Shown one piece after another: positions 19,501-27,194 of a DNA stretch of 64,000 nt (the first letter of the stretch is position 1; each line of letters begins with the position of its first letter). The notes under the pieces were generated by a model. It searched no databases. It was not told where the DNA came from and was given only the letters and a program-made list of their open reading frames with translations. Both the position numbers and the translations under genes were made by a program. The stretch is from Lacunisphaera sp. (GTDB lineage Bacteria > Verrucomicrobiota > Verrucomicrobiia > Opitutales > Opitutaceae), in contig JAQSCO010000009.1 of the NCBI GenBank assembly GCA_029945445.1, positions 186,001 through 250,000 of the forward strand, in the 5' to 3' direction.

Positions 19501-19573
19501 CGACCGGCAGACCCTCTTTATCACCGCGCGCAGTTCGCTCTATGCGATCCGGGTGATGGCCCCCGGCCAATGA
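16571..19573 (+). CDS. GH55-like double beta-helix protein with C-terminal propeller-like domain
   Basis: This 1000-residue protein is read from the ATG at 16571, which gives a signal peptide (LLVGVLLAVGLRAGSAAS). Two pectate-lyase-3-type entries are seen: FPVAADGVADDTPALQQAID near residue 35, and LGARGDGITDDTAVLRAAI near residue 380. Two tandem right-handed beta-helices are the hallmark of GH55 exo/endo-beta-1,3-glucanases. From about residue 735 the sequence changes to propeller-like repeats (NIDGAVTDAAGNVCFVDHRW, GTAVDTAGNVYVCAGQIFVYD) similar to SMP-30/NHL blades. I could not locate the catalytic Glu with certainty. The helix-propeller fusion is unusual. The start overlaps the preceding stop, which indicates one operon. 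Confidence 0.72.
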   Translation: MRRILLVGVLLAVGLRAGSAASFYPLRPDDPQAVCVSPDSFPVAADGVADDTPALQQAIDRVQQTTRRGIVLLPEGRYRLTRALQVWSGIRLIGYGASRPVLVLAPRTPGYQEGEGKYLVHFVSDRPEPADGQVRDANPGTFYSAMSNIDIEIGEGNAAAVGVRAHFAQHCYLAHINFHIGQGRAGMEEVGNEAEDLHFHGGDFGITMHKPSPSWPFLLIDSSFEGQRRAAIETEEGGLTLIRPRFRHLPTAVLIRPDRAEELWMKDARLEDISGPALVISGEKNSRTQINLQGIFCANVPEFARFRESGRTIAGPGPRYRVDEFSHGLQIARPGATGEIQTVMEARALDREPAPVPSDIPVLPPQSTWVNLRALGARGDGITDDTAVLRAAIAGHRTIYLPSGRYRVSDTITLAPDTVLVGLNPITTQILLTDYTAAFQGVNGPTEPPAPPDVPGVPRRFLELPPFPGTGSPKPLLETPARGRNIITGIGLDTGGINNRAVALKWMAGADSMVNDVRFLGGHGTYGPDGRYLDIYNNTRSADADPRRRWDAQYPSLWITAGGGGTFKGLWTPSPFAAAGILVSDTETPGRIYALSSEHHVRFEVKFRRVANWQVYALQTEEERGESPHALPLEIDQCRNLTFGNFFIYRVSLETPFPAGIRVTDSRDLHFRGLHVYSPGKLSFDNTLIDETTGAQVRAREIAWLKLGGEPAAVPVPLPAAVIEAGARLEKLAGGFSNIDGAVTDAAGNVCFVDHRWNTIYRWSQARGQLQVVSDAALQPVALAVERSGRLLVVSSHGNIYALPPEGSGADLAVLAAVPAALRPGATAWLPVSRWRDSHDWLAASQVRQPWDFVSPDGSIYLPAPGTYRVLGQPGRSWGLGTVDLARTYALVPAVPGRPFYAADEFGQKTWRFMVQPDGTLAEPQVFAEEGEAGTAVDTAGNVYVCAGQIFVYDRTGRPLGVIAVPERPSALAFGGPDRQTLFITARSSLYAIRVMAPGQ

Positions 19574-19614
19574 GCGGTTGCCAGTCAAGGCCCGTGCACG
19601 GTGTAATCGCCGTC

Positions 19615-20214
19615 ATGCCCAAGTCGCCGTTGTTCCTCCGCTGCCTGGTGGCCGCCTGGGGCCTGGCCCTGGCTGGCCCGCTGGTGGCCGCGGACAAGGG
19701 CGCGCACGACTGGTGGACAAACCAGGATGTCCGCGGATTGGAGGGTGCGCCCGTGGCCGTGACGGGCCGGTGGATCGTGCTGGTTTTTCTCTCGCCGGAA
19801 TGCCCGCTGGCCAACGCCTCCGTGCCGCTCCTGAACAAGCTCGCGGAGGAATACGGGCCGCGGGGCTTCACCTTTGTCGGGGTCTACGCCGATCCCACGG
19901 CCGGCCGGCCTGTGCTCCGCCAGCATGCGAAGGACTACGGGCTGGTTTTTTCGACCACCGATGACCGCGAGCACCGGCTGGTCCGGCTCACCGCCGCCAC
20001 CTACACCCCCGAAGTCTTTGTCTTCGCCGCCGATGGCAACCGGTTGTATCGCGGCCGCATCGACGACCGGGTGGGGGACTTCGGTGCGGCGCGGCCGACG
20101 GCGACGCGGCAGGACTTGCGCGAGGTGCTGGCCGCGCTGGTGTCTGGGAAATCCGGGCCTTTCCCCGACCGGCCGGGCTTCGGCTGCGCGATCCCGGAGG
20201 CGGTGAAGCCATGA
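19615..20214 (+). CDS. Exported redoxin (AhpC/TSA-like thioredoxin fold)
   Basis: The start is chosen at MPKSPLFLRCLVAAWGLALAGPLVAA, a proper signal peptide (199 residues). An in-frame ATG at 19570 overlaps the previous stop and would add 15 residues, so coupling remains possible. The thioredoxin-fold core has IVLVFLSPECPLANASVPLLN with a single Cys in the resolving position, then YTPEVFVFAADGNRLYRGRIDDR containing the cis-Pro-like turn. A CxxC pair is absent. Such redoxins often sit beside haem/copper oxidative enzymes, as here, where the next gene overlaps by 4 bp. It may deliver reducing power or assist metal or thiol maturation in the periplasm. Confidence 0.8.
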   Translation: MPKSPLFLRCLVAAWGLALAGPLVAADKGAHDWWTNQDVRGLEGAPVAVTGRWIVLVFLSPECPLANASVPLLNKLAEEYGPRGFTFVGVYADPTAGRPVLRQHAKDYGLVFSTTDDREHRLVRLTAATYTPEVFVFAADGNRLYRGRIDDRVGDFGAARPTATRQDLREVLAALVSGKSGPFPDRPGFGCAIPEAVKP

Positions 20215-21605
20215 AGCGCCTGACGCTCGTGCTTGGCTGGGCGGTTGCGCAGCTGCCGGCCGCGGAAACGCCGGTTCCGACCTGGTCGCGCGATATTGCG
20301 CCGGTGATTTACGAGAACTGTGTGCCGTGCCACCGGCCGGGCCAGGTGGCGCCGTTCTCCCTGCTGGACTACGCCGACGTCGCCAAGCGCGCCCGCTTCA
20401 TCGCGCGGGCCGTCAAGTCGCATTACATGCCGCCGTGGTCGCCGGACGGACCGGTGGGCGCCTTCATCGGGGAACGTGGCCTCACCGAGGAAAAGATCGC
20501 GCTGCTCGCCGCCTGGGCCGCGGCTGGGGCCCCCGCGGGCGACCTGGCCGCCGTGCCCGCGCCTCCCCCCGGGCCGACCGCCGGTTGGGAACTGGGCCAA
20601 CCCGACCTGATTGTCCGCATGCCGCGGCCGTATGCGGTGCCGCGCGGCCCGGACAATGTCTACATGGTGTTCCCCATGCCCTTTTCCTTGAAGGATGTCG
20701 CCCCCGCGGTGCTGGCCCGCGCGCGCATCCCGGACTCGGACGCACTGGCCGTCGCCGCAGTGGAGATCCATCCGGGCAACCGCCGCGTGTTCCACCATGC
20801 CGACGTCTGGGTCGACCTGACCGGGCAGGCCCGGAAGCGCGAGGCCGCCGAGGGCGGCACGGGTTATCTCAGTTTCGGCACGCCGGGGTTTCCGCCGGCG
20901 ATCTATCTCGGCGGCCGTGTGCCGGGCATCACGCCGCGGTTCCTGCCGGACGGCATCGCGGCGAGCGTGCTGCCGGTCGAGGGAGGCGACCTCGCGCTGC
21001 AGGTGCACTACGCGCCCACGGGCAAGCCGGAGACCGACCAGAGCGAGATCGGCATCTACTTCATGCGCGAGCCGGTGAAGCGGGTGTTGGAATCGGTTTT
21101 CCTGCGCAGCTTCAACCTCGACATTCCGGCCGGGGCGGCGGCCTTCACGGTCGAGGACACCCTCGAGATTCCCGCGGATTGCATGCTGCTATCGGTGTTT
21201 CCGCACATGCACCTGCTTGGCCGCGAGGTGCAGGCCGACGCGCTCCTGCCGGACGGCACGCGCCGCGAGTTGCTCACGGTGCGGCATTGGAGTTTCCCGT
21301 GGCAGGACCGCTATTTCTACAAGAAACCCGTCTTCCTGCCGAAGGGCACCAGGGTCCACTGCCGCTGGGTGTTCGACAACAGCGACGGCAACAAACAGAA
21401 CCCACATGTGCCCGCCCAGCCGGTGCGCTTCGGGCCGAACGCCACCGACGAGATGTGCGAATTCCATCTTGGCATCGTCCCGGTCAACCTGGCGGAGGCG
21501 GAGCTGTTTCCCGCCGCGCGGGAACAAAAGATGCGGCAGAAGATCGACGAACTTTCCCCGGAGCAGCGGGCCCGCTTCAACTGGAAGGAAGCCTTCGAAC
21601 GCTGA
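20211..21605 (+). CDS. Periplasmic haem c / copper type II monooxygenase-like protein
   Basis: The 464-residue protein has a short signal peptide (LTLVLGWAVAQLPAAE). A haem c motif CVPCH at about residue 39 lies in a small cytochrome-like N-domain (DIAPVIYENCVPCHRPGQVAPFSL split around the motif). The rest resembles the two-domain copper ascorbate-dependent monooxygenase fold. Candidate copper ligands are FHHADVWVD, LQVHYAPTG and SVFPHMHLLG. It may oxidise an organic substrate with electrons delivered through the cytochrome domain. It is coupled to the redoxin by ATGA overlap. Its 3' end overlaps the convergent rhombosortase gene by 29 bp. Substrate unknown. Confidence 0.72.
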   Translation: MKRLTLVLGWAVAQLPAAETPVPTWSRDIAPVIYENCVPCHRPGQVAPFSLLDYADVAKRARFIARAVKSHYMPPWSPDGPVGAFIGERGLTEEKIALLAAWAAAGAPAGDLAAVPAPPPGPTAGWELGQPDLIVRMPRPYAVPRGPDNVYMVFPMPFSLKDVAPAVLARARIPDSDALAVAAVEIHPGNRRVFHHADVWVDLTGQARKREAAEGGTGYLSFGTPGFPPAIYLGGRVPGITPRFLPDGIAASVLPVEGGDLALQVHYAPTGKPETDQSEIGIYFMREPVKRVLESVFLRSFNLDIPAGAAAFTVEDTLEIPADCMLLSVFPHMHLLGREVQADALLPDGTRRELLTVRHWSFPWQDRYFYKKPVFLPKGTRVHCRWVFDNSDGNKQNPHVPAQPVRFGPNATDEMCEFHLGIVPVNLAEAELFPAAREQKMRQKIDELSPEQRARFNWKEAFER

Positions 21606-22191
21606 CGCCGCGCCGGCTAACCACCCAAGCGATGAGTGCATAGGCCGCGCTGGCGAGGTGCGCGCTGGTGGCGACGTGGATGCCGGGGTCGTCAAACCGG
21701 ATCATGCCGCCACCGCGGCCGCCTTGGATGATCTCGAAGATCACCTCGCCGACATAGATCGCGAGGACGGCGGGCCAGAACCAGTCCGTCCAGTTGCGCT
21801 GCCAGCCCTGCGCCGCGAGGTAGAGCAGCAGGCCGAGGTTCACCGCGCTGAGTCCGCCGTAGATAACCATGGTCGGGTCGCACCACCAGAGCACGGCCGA
21901 GATGAAAGCCGGCATGACCGCCAGCGCGATATAGCTGAACCGCGGGTGCCGTGGCTCCAGCAGCCAGCCTAGGATGAAGAACAGCCCGGCATCGGCGACC
22001 CAGTGCGGCCAGCCGAAATGCACGAGGTGGCCGGTCCAGATCCGCCACCATTCGCCACGGGCGAGGGCCGGGCGATCATAGAGGAGGGCGTCGCGCCACG
22101 CCGGAGTCAGCTGGATGGCCAGCACGACCACGCTGACGGCGAGAAAGCACCACGGCGGCGGGCCGGGAAGAAACGAACGCAACGATCGCAT
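21577..22191 (-). CDS. rrtA: Rhombosortase (intramembrane rhomboid-type protease)
   Basis: This 204-residue multi-helix protein carries rhombosortase signatures. RGEWWRIWTGHLVHFGWPHW is the conserved loop, YGGLSAVNLG holds the catalytic Ser115, and TSAHLASAAYALI holds the catalytic His178. The length matches the family (about 200). Rhombosortases are inner-membrane serine proteases that remove GlyGly-CTERM tails from exported proteins so they can be released or lipid-modified. The upstream gene, 9 bp away in the same operon, encodes a protease with just such a Gly-rich tail, so the pair forms an enzyme-substrate unit. Confidence 0.85.
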   Translation of the reverse strand: MRSLRSFLPGPPPWCFLAVSVVVLAIQLTPAWRDALLYDRPALARGEWWRIWTGHLVHFGWPHWVADAGLFFILGWLLEPRHPRFSYIALAVMPAFISAVLWWCDPTMVIYGGLSAVNLGLLLYLAAQGWQRNWTDWFWPAVLAIYVGEVIFEIIQGGRGGGMIRFDDPGIHVATSAHLASAAYALIAWVVSRRGVSVRRLPSS

Positions 22192-22200
22192 GCCCTCTGC

Positions 22201-23673
22201 TTAGCGGCGGCGGAAGAAGCGGGCAAGACCAGCCGCACCGAGGCTGAGCAAGAACCACACGCTCGGGGCACCGCCACCGCCGCCGCCGCCACTCGAACTC
22301 GGAGGCGGCGTAGGCGTTACCACCACGGGGGTGTTCACCGTGAGCGTCGCGTCGCTGCTGGTCACCGAGCCCGCGCCGGTCGATACGACCACGGTATAGG
22401 AACCCCCGCTGGCGGACGTGACGCTGTTGAGGCTCAGGGTGGCGCTTGTAGCGCCGCTGATCGCGGCGCCGTTGAACATCCACTGGTAGCTGATCGGGCT
22501 CGTGCCGGCGGCCGCGACCACGCTAAACGCGGCGTTGCTGCCGGCGGTGACGGTGACGCTGGCGGGCTGGGTCGTGATGGTCGGCGCGGTGCCGCTGGTG
22601 GCGGAGAAGGTGACGTTCAGGGTGATGCCGGCGGTATCGCCATCAAAGCCATCGACGGCGATATTATAGACGGTGCCGGCGGTGGCGGAGAAGGTGACGG
22701 TGCTGGCCTGAACCACACCGGAGTTGATGTCGTCGTTGGAGGCGATCGTGGTGAGGGCGGAGACGCTCGTGCCGGTGTAGATGCCGAGCGTGGTGTCGTA
22801 GTAGCTGCCGCGGGTGTCGACCGTGACGTTGCCGACGGCGGGCGCGGTCCATTTCCACCAGACGGAATGGCCGCCTGCGTTGCCCGCGTGGTTCGGCTCG
22901 CCGGTTTCCTTGGTGGCGAAGGTGTTGAAGCCCGTGTAGGCGACGGTGCCGGTCGTGGTGAGGTTGTTGATGACCGTGGCCGAGGAGAACTTGTCGTTCA
23001 GCGGCGGTCCGGGCGGGCCGTAGAGATTCTGGGCGCCGGTGATGTCGTCCATGGCCAGCGTGTCGAGGTTGCTGATATGGCTGTTCATGACGGCGCTGAT
23101 GGTCTGGGGCGGCGTGGCCTCGTCGGGATGGTCGAGCCCGAGGATGTGGCCCATCTCGTGGAGCGCCACACGGTGGATATCCACGACCCCCGAGCGCAGG
23201 TTACCCGCATAGGAATCCCAAGTGCGGCCGGCGTTGAAGATGATGTCCGCCTCCGTGCGGTCGTTGCCGAGGCGCCACGTGGTGGTGACGGCGATGGTGC
23301 TCGTGTCGAAGGCCGAACCGAAGACCGTGGTGGCCATGGCCAGTTCGTTGACGTGGTTGTGGTCCGTCGGGGCGCCGGTGGAGATGGTGGTCGTGAACTG
23401 CATTGAGCCCAGCAGGGCGTTCCACGTCTGGGCGGCGCCCTGCGCACTGGTGGCAAAGGTGGTGCCGTCGGTCCTGACCGTGGTATTGTCGAGCAGGATG
23501 TTGAGCGGAACCAAAACAGGCGTCGCGGCGCCGTTCTGTAGGGCCGTGGCACCGGGCCACTTGATCGGCAGGCCCGTCGAGGCGTTCAGGATGAAGGTGT
23601 AACCGAGGCCCGAGGTGCTGAGGGCCAGCGCGGCGAGCCCGCCAATCAGGGTGCGGAGCACGTCAGTTCTCAT
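22201..23673 (-). CDS. Exported matrixin-type zinc metalloprotease with GlyGly-CTERM-like tail
   Basis: This 490-residue protein has a signal peptide (LRTLIGGLAALALSTSGLG). The metzincin motif HEMGHILGLDH (His172, His176, His182) preceded by GVVDIHRVAL marks a matrixin-like catalytic domain, with the Met-turn at ISAVMN. Next are a PPC-like beta domain (SVWWKWTAPAVGNVTVDTR) and an Ig-like domain (PASVTVTAGSNAAFSVVA). The tail is a seven-Gly run (462-468), a hydrophobic helix (VWFLLSLGAAGLA) and RFFRRR, the layout of GlyGly-CTERM sorting signals. It should be secreted or surface-held after cleavage by the adjacent rhombosortase. The 5' end overlaps the upstream gene by 11 bp. Confidence 0.88.
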   Translation of the reverse strand: MRTDVLRTLIGGLAALALSTSGLGYTFILNASTGLPIKWPGATALQNGAATPVLVPLNILLDNTTVRTDGTTFATSAQGAAQTWNALLGSMQFTTTISTGAPTDHNHVNELAMATTVFGSAFDTSTIAVTTTWRLGNDRTEADIIFNAGRTWDSYAGNLRSGVVDIHRVALHEMGHILGLDHPDEATPPQTISAVMNSHISNLDTLAMDDITGAQNLYGPPGPPLNDKFSSATVINNLTTTGTVAYTGFNTFATKETGEPNHAGNAGGHSVWWKWTAPAVGNVTVDTRGSYYDTTLGIYTGTSVSALTTIASNDDINSGVVQASTVTFSATAGTVYNIAVDGFDGDTAGITLNVTFSATSGTAPTITTQPASVTVTAGSNAAFSVVAAAGTSPISYQWMFNGAAISGATSATLSLNSVTSASGGSYTVVVSTGAGSVTSSDATLTVNTPVVVTPTPPPSSSGGGGGGGAPSVWFLLSLGAAGLARFFRRR

Positions 23674-24274
23674 TGACGGAGGGCTGACCGTGGGCGGGAA
23701 CTTGGCGGACTTGGCGGATGAAGGCCGCGGCGGTGATCGGCTGGGCGGCGGGATTCTGGAGCTTGACGTCGCTCAGGCGGGTCATCGGCAGGGAAACATC
23801 CTGTTCGCTGTAGAGCGGCATGCCGTTGCTCCGGAGCACATAGTCCTGGCCGGAGCCGAAGTTGTGCAGGACGGGATAGACGCCGTGCATGATGCCCACG
23901 AAGGGGGAGATCATCCGGCCGTTGCCGTGCACAAAGAAGATGTCCTCCTCGCCGATCTGGAACTTCGGCGCGCCCTCGACGACGAGCTCGTCGTCACCCA
24001 CGCGGCCGCCGAGGAACTGCAGCACGACCTTCTCCGGGGGCGTGCCCTTGATGGCATCGTTGACGTTGATCTCGACCTGGCTGGCGATGTAACGACGGCC
24101 GTCGTCGGTCTGGCGCCATTCCGAGGAAAGGGACACCACGACGCCGCGCACGACATAGTCGGCCTGGCCAATGAGGTCCTTGAATTCGGGCGGCTCGACT
24201 GTGGTGGCGAGGGCCCCGGGCGGCAGCAGCAAGGTAGCTGCGAGGCCGAGATAAATAAGGCGTCTGGGCATCAT
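23663..24274 (-). CDS. Exported protein of unknown function, partner of the matrixin protease
   Basis: This 203-residue protein starts with a signal peptide (MMPRRLIYLGLAATLLLPPGALA). The segment FKDLIGQADYVVRGVVVSLSSEW and the later IGEEDIFFVHGNG are beta-rich and resemble small proteins often found beside matrixin-like proteases. I cannot assign a catalytic site. It is the first gene of a three-gene operon and overlaps the protease start by 11 bp, so it could be an inhibitor, chaperone or binding partner. That role is inference from position only. Confidence 0.75.
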   Translation of the reverse strand: MMPRRLIYLGLAATLLLPPGALATTVEPPEFKDLIGQADYVVRGVVVSLSSEWRQTDDGRRYIASQVEINVNDAIKGTPPEKVVLQFLGGRVGDDELVVEGAPKFQIGEEDIFFVHGNGRMISPFVGIMHGVYPVLHNFGSGQDYVLRSNGMPLYSEQDVSLPMTRLSDVKLQNPAAQPITAAAFIRQVRQVPAHGQPSVNEN

Positions 24275-24457
24275 GAGGGGCGTTTTTTAGACGAATGAAT
24301 CGGTCAAAAGTTCCCTGGCCCGGGAAGCGACGGCAGAATTAGCAGGCGGATAGGCAGCGTCAATCACCGGCCGCCGGATGAGCACATTATTTGAACAGCA
24401 ATCGCTGGTGGAAACGGGCGCTTATGGCCCGGCCGCCGGGCTTCGATGCCGTCGGGA

Positions 24458-26029
24458 CTACCCGAGTCGCGTGGCGACCTCGATGACGTCGTGCGGCGCC
24501 GCCTCCTTCTGGCCGGCCGGGGTCACGCGGACGTAACGGGCCTTCTTGCGCAATTCGTCCAGGTTTTTTGCCCCGAGGTAGCCCATGCCGCTTTGGACGC
24601 CGCCGATGAGGGTGCCGAGCACGTCGTCCACGGAGCCGGAGACTTCCTTGAGGGCCTCGATGCCCTCGGCGGCGACCTTGCGGGCGGTGTCGTTCTTGTC
24701 GTGGCCGTAGCGGGCGGCCGAGCCGGCCTTCATCGCGGCGTGGCTGCCCATGCCGCGGTATTGTTTGTAGAGCTTGCCGGAGATTTCCATGATCTCGCCC
24801 GGCGCCTCGCGACAGCCGGCGAGCAGGCCGCCGAGAATCACGGCGTCCGAGAGGGTGAGGGCCTTGACGATGTCGCCCGACTTCGTGATGCCGCCGTCGG
24901 CGATGAGGCGGACGCCCTTTTTCGCCGCGCCGTGACCCGCGACGTGGAGCGCCGTGAGCTGGGGAATGCCGACGCCCGCGACAATCCGGGTGGTGCAGAT
25001 GGAGCCGGGGCCCTGGCCGATCTTGATGGCGTTGGCCCCCGCGTTCGCGAGAAACTCGACGCCCGCGCCGCTGGTGACGTTGCCGGCGATGATGGGGAGA
25101 TCCTTGAACTGGCCGCGGATAAGCTTCACGACATCGCCGACCCCGGCGGTGTGGCCGTGCGCCGTGGAGACGGCGACGATGTCCACGGCCTCGTCCACGA
25201 GGGCGCCGACGTGGTCGAAGATCTTGTCGCGGTCGAGATCGCCGTTGGGCTTGCGGACGGGCGAAATGGCGGCGCCGACGACGAGGCGGAACTGCGAGTC
25301 GCGCGCGGGCTTGCGGCGGGACTTGGCCTCGCTCGTGATGCGCTCGATGTCGGAACTGGTGACGAGGCCGCGGAGGTGATCCTTGTCGTCGACGACGAGA
25401 ATCTTGTGGAGACCGACGTTCGCGGTGAAGAACTTGTCCGCGGCCTTGATCGGGTCGGCCGCCATTTGCTTTTCCGTCACGGTGATGAGCTGCTTGCGCG
25501 CGGTCATGACCTCAAAGACGCGCTTGGACTTGTAGCGGTCCTTGACGAGATTGCCGGAGAGGAGGCCGGCGAGCTTGCCCGCGGCGTCGACGACGGGGAA
25601 AGTGCGGAAGTCGAAACGCTTCTGGTCGATCATCGCGAGGACCTCGCTGAGGAGGGCGTCGGGCGAGACGGTGATCGGGTCCTGGATGAGGCCGTGGATA
25701 TGGCGCTTCACGCGGGCGACCTCCTTGATCTGGTCCTTGCCCGGCAGGTTGTAATGGATGAGGCCGAGGCCGCCGTTCAAGGCCATGGCGATGGCCATGC
25801 GCGACTCGGTGACGGTGTCCATGTCGGACGAGATGATCGGGATCTGCAGGCGCAGGCTCTCCGCGAGCGAAGTGGCCAGATCGGTGTCCTTCGGGAGGAT
25901 CTCCGAATGGAGCGTGGCGAGCGAGACGTCGTCGTAGGTCAGCGCGCTCGGCAGGTTGGCGGCGAAGAAGCGATCGGCGGGCAGGTAGAAGTCCGAATCG
26001 CTGGCGGAAGTGGCAACAGGCTTGGTCAT
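24458..26029 (-). CDS. guaB: Inosine-5'-monophosphate dehydrogenase
   Basis: This 523-residue protein is the usual length for IMPDH. The N-terminal barrel start [17 protein letters not shown] and [20 protein letters not shown] match the family. Two CBS modules occupy about residues 100-235 ([34 protein letters not shown]). The catalytic loop [11 protein letters not shown] carries the active-site Cys. [13 protein letters not shown] and [17 protein letters not shown] follow as IMP-binding and flap segments. It converts IMP to XMP with NAD in guanine nucleotide synthesis. It is monocistronic, divergent from menC with an 83-bp gap. The 183-bp space downstream shows no gene. Confidence 0.97.
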   Translation of the reverse strand: MTKPVATSASDSDFYLPADRFFAANLPSALTYDDVSLATLHSEILPKDTDLATSLAESLRLQIPIISSDMDTVTESRMAIAMALNGGLGLIHYNLPGKDQIKEVARVKRHIHGLIQDPITVSPDALLSEVLAMIDQKRFDFRTFPVVDAAGKLAGLLSGNLVKDRYKSKRVFEVMTARKQLITVTEKQMAADPIKAADKFFTANVGLHKILVVDDKDHLRGLVTSSDIERITSEAKSRRKPARDSQFRLVVGAAISPVRKPNGDLDRDKIFDHVGALVDEAVDIVAVSTAHGHTAGVGDVVKLIRGQFKDLPIIAGNVTSGAGVEFLANAGANAIKIGQGPGSICTTRIVAGVGIPQLTALHVAGHGAAKKGVRLIADGGITKSGDIVKALTLSDAVILGGLLAGCREAPGEIMEISGKLYKQYRGMGSHAAMKAGSAARYGHDKNDTARKVAAEGIEALKEVSGSVDDVLGTLIGGVQSGMGYLGAKNLDELRKKARYVRVTPAGQKEAAPHDVIEVATRLG

Positions 26030-26112
26030 CGTTGCCGTGAACGAAATACTCCGGCCGCGGCAAACCTCAACGAAAATTTGCCAAGACCAGCCCGTTTCGT
26101 AACGCTGGCGGG

Positions 26113-27129
26113 ATGCGCTTCGGCTTCAGTCATAAAACCTACCGTTTGCCGCTGCCGGCACCCCTGCGGACGGCGCACGGCCGGTGGACGGAGCGCGAGG
26201 GCATCATGGTCCGCCTGGAGGATGAGGCCGGGCGGGTCGGTTATGGGGAAATCGCACCCATCCCGTGGTTTGGGACGGAGACCCTGGCCGAGGCGGCGGA
26301 GATTTGCCTAAAATTCGGCGACAAGGCCGAGGGCGCACTGCTGGATGAAGTGCCGGAGCGGTTCGGCTGCGTCCGTTTCGCGCTGGCCCAGGCCCGGGCG
26401 GCCCTCGGGCAGTGTGATATAGATGACACGGGCGGGAAGCGTCTGCCCGTCGCGGCCTTGTTGCCCGCGGGCCGGGAAGCCGTGGCGCTCTTGCGCAGCA
26501 AACTCGCGGGCGGGTTTCTCGCCTTCAAATGGAAGGTCGGGGTGGGTGACCCCGCCGATGAACTCGGCGTCCTTGACGACCTGCTGGCCCACCTGCCGGC
26601 GCACGCGAAGCTCCGGCTCGACGCGAACGGCGCCTGGACGCGCCTGCTGGCGGAACGCTGGCTGGCACGCTGCGCCGAGCGGCCCATCGAGTTTGTCGAG
26701 CAGCCGGTCGCGCCGGCGGAAGAGGACACCCTGCGCGGGCTTGCCGCGGACTATCCCGTGAAACTCGCCCTCGACGAGTCCGTGGTGCGGCTCGCGGAGG
26801 CGCGGCGCTGGCAGGCGCAGGGCTGGCCGGGAATATTTGTCATCAAGCCGGTGCTGGCGGGTCCGCTCGACGAACTGGCCCGGTGGATTTCGGATACCAA
26901 GGCTGACGTCGTGCTCTCGAGCGCGATCGAGACCGCGCTCGGGCGCGCGGCGGTCCTGCGCGCCGCCCTCAGCCAGCCGCTGACCAAACGCGCGCTGGGC
27001 TTCGGCGTGGGTGAAATTTTTGGCGACCGGCGCTGGGACGGGCCGGTCATCGGGCCGCTGGCCGACGCGTCCTGTCTGGCGGACAATTCCGGGGAGGAGA
27101 TGTGGAGAAACTTGAAACCGGAAACCTGA
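26113..27129 (+). CDS. menC: o-Succinylbenzoate synthase (enolase superfamily)
   Basis: This 338-residue protein has the enolase-superfamily pattern. An N-terminal capping domain ([32 protein letters not shown]) is followed by the barrel. Lys in FKWKVGVGD, Asp in LRLDANGAW, Glu in EFVEQPV, Asp in LALDESV and Lys in FVIKPVLAG make up the metal and acid/base set. The last barrel segment [21 protein letters not shown] is typical of OSB synthase. It dehydrates SHCHC to o-succinylbenzoate in menaquinone synthesis. The menE gene follows after a 64-bp repeat-rich spacer. Some family members also have N-succinylamino acid racemase activity, but the menE neighbour favours MenC. Confidence 0.9.
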   Translation: MRFGFSHKTYRLPLPAPLRTAHGRWTEREGIMVRLEDEAGRVGYGEIAPIPWFGTETLAEAAEICLKFGDKAEGALLDEVPERFGCVRFALAQARAALGQCDIDDTGGKRLPVAALLPAGREAVALLRSKLAGGFLAFKWKVGVGDPADELGVLDDLLAHLPAHAKLRLDANGAWTRLLAERWLARCAERPIEFVEQPVAPAEEDTLRGLAADYPVKLALDESVVRLAEARRWQAQGWPGIFVIKPVLAGPLDELARWISDTKADVVLSSAIETALGRAAVLRAALSQPLTKRALGFGVGEIFGDRRWDGPVIGPLADASCLADNSGEEMWRNLKPET

Positions 27130-27194
27130 GACCTGAGGATTTCCGCATGCTGCTCATAATTTTTCAGGTTTCAGATTTCAGCTTTCAGCTTTCA
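27113..27194. repeat. Two facing tracts of degenerate heptamers at the menC/menE junction
   Basis: The left tract (27113-27140) is four consecutive 7-mers: TGAAACC, GGAAACC, TGAGACC, TGAGGAT. The right tract (27160-27194) is five 7-mers: TTTTTCA, GGTTTCA, GATTTCA, GCTTTCA, GCTTTCA. The right tract read on the other strand is again TGAAANC-type, so the tracts are inverted and could fold into a hairpin. The left tract encodes the last codons of menC, and the last A of the right tract is the A of the menE ATG. A related piece occurs near 34266. Confidence 0.8.

Noticed and set aside
24275-24457. Searched for a tRNA or small RNA in the gap beside guaB
   Set aside because: No cloverleaf, no CCA end and no clear stem plus T-run could be made out.
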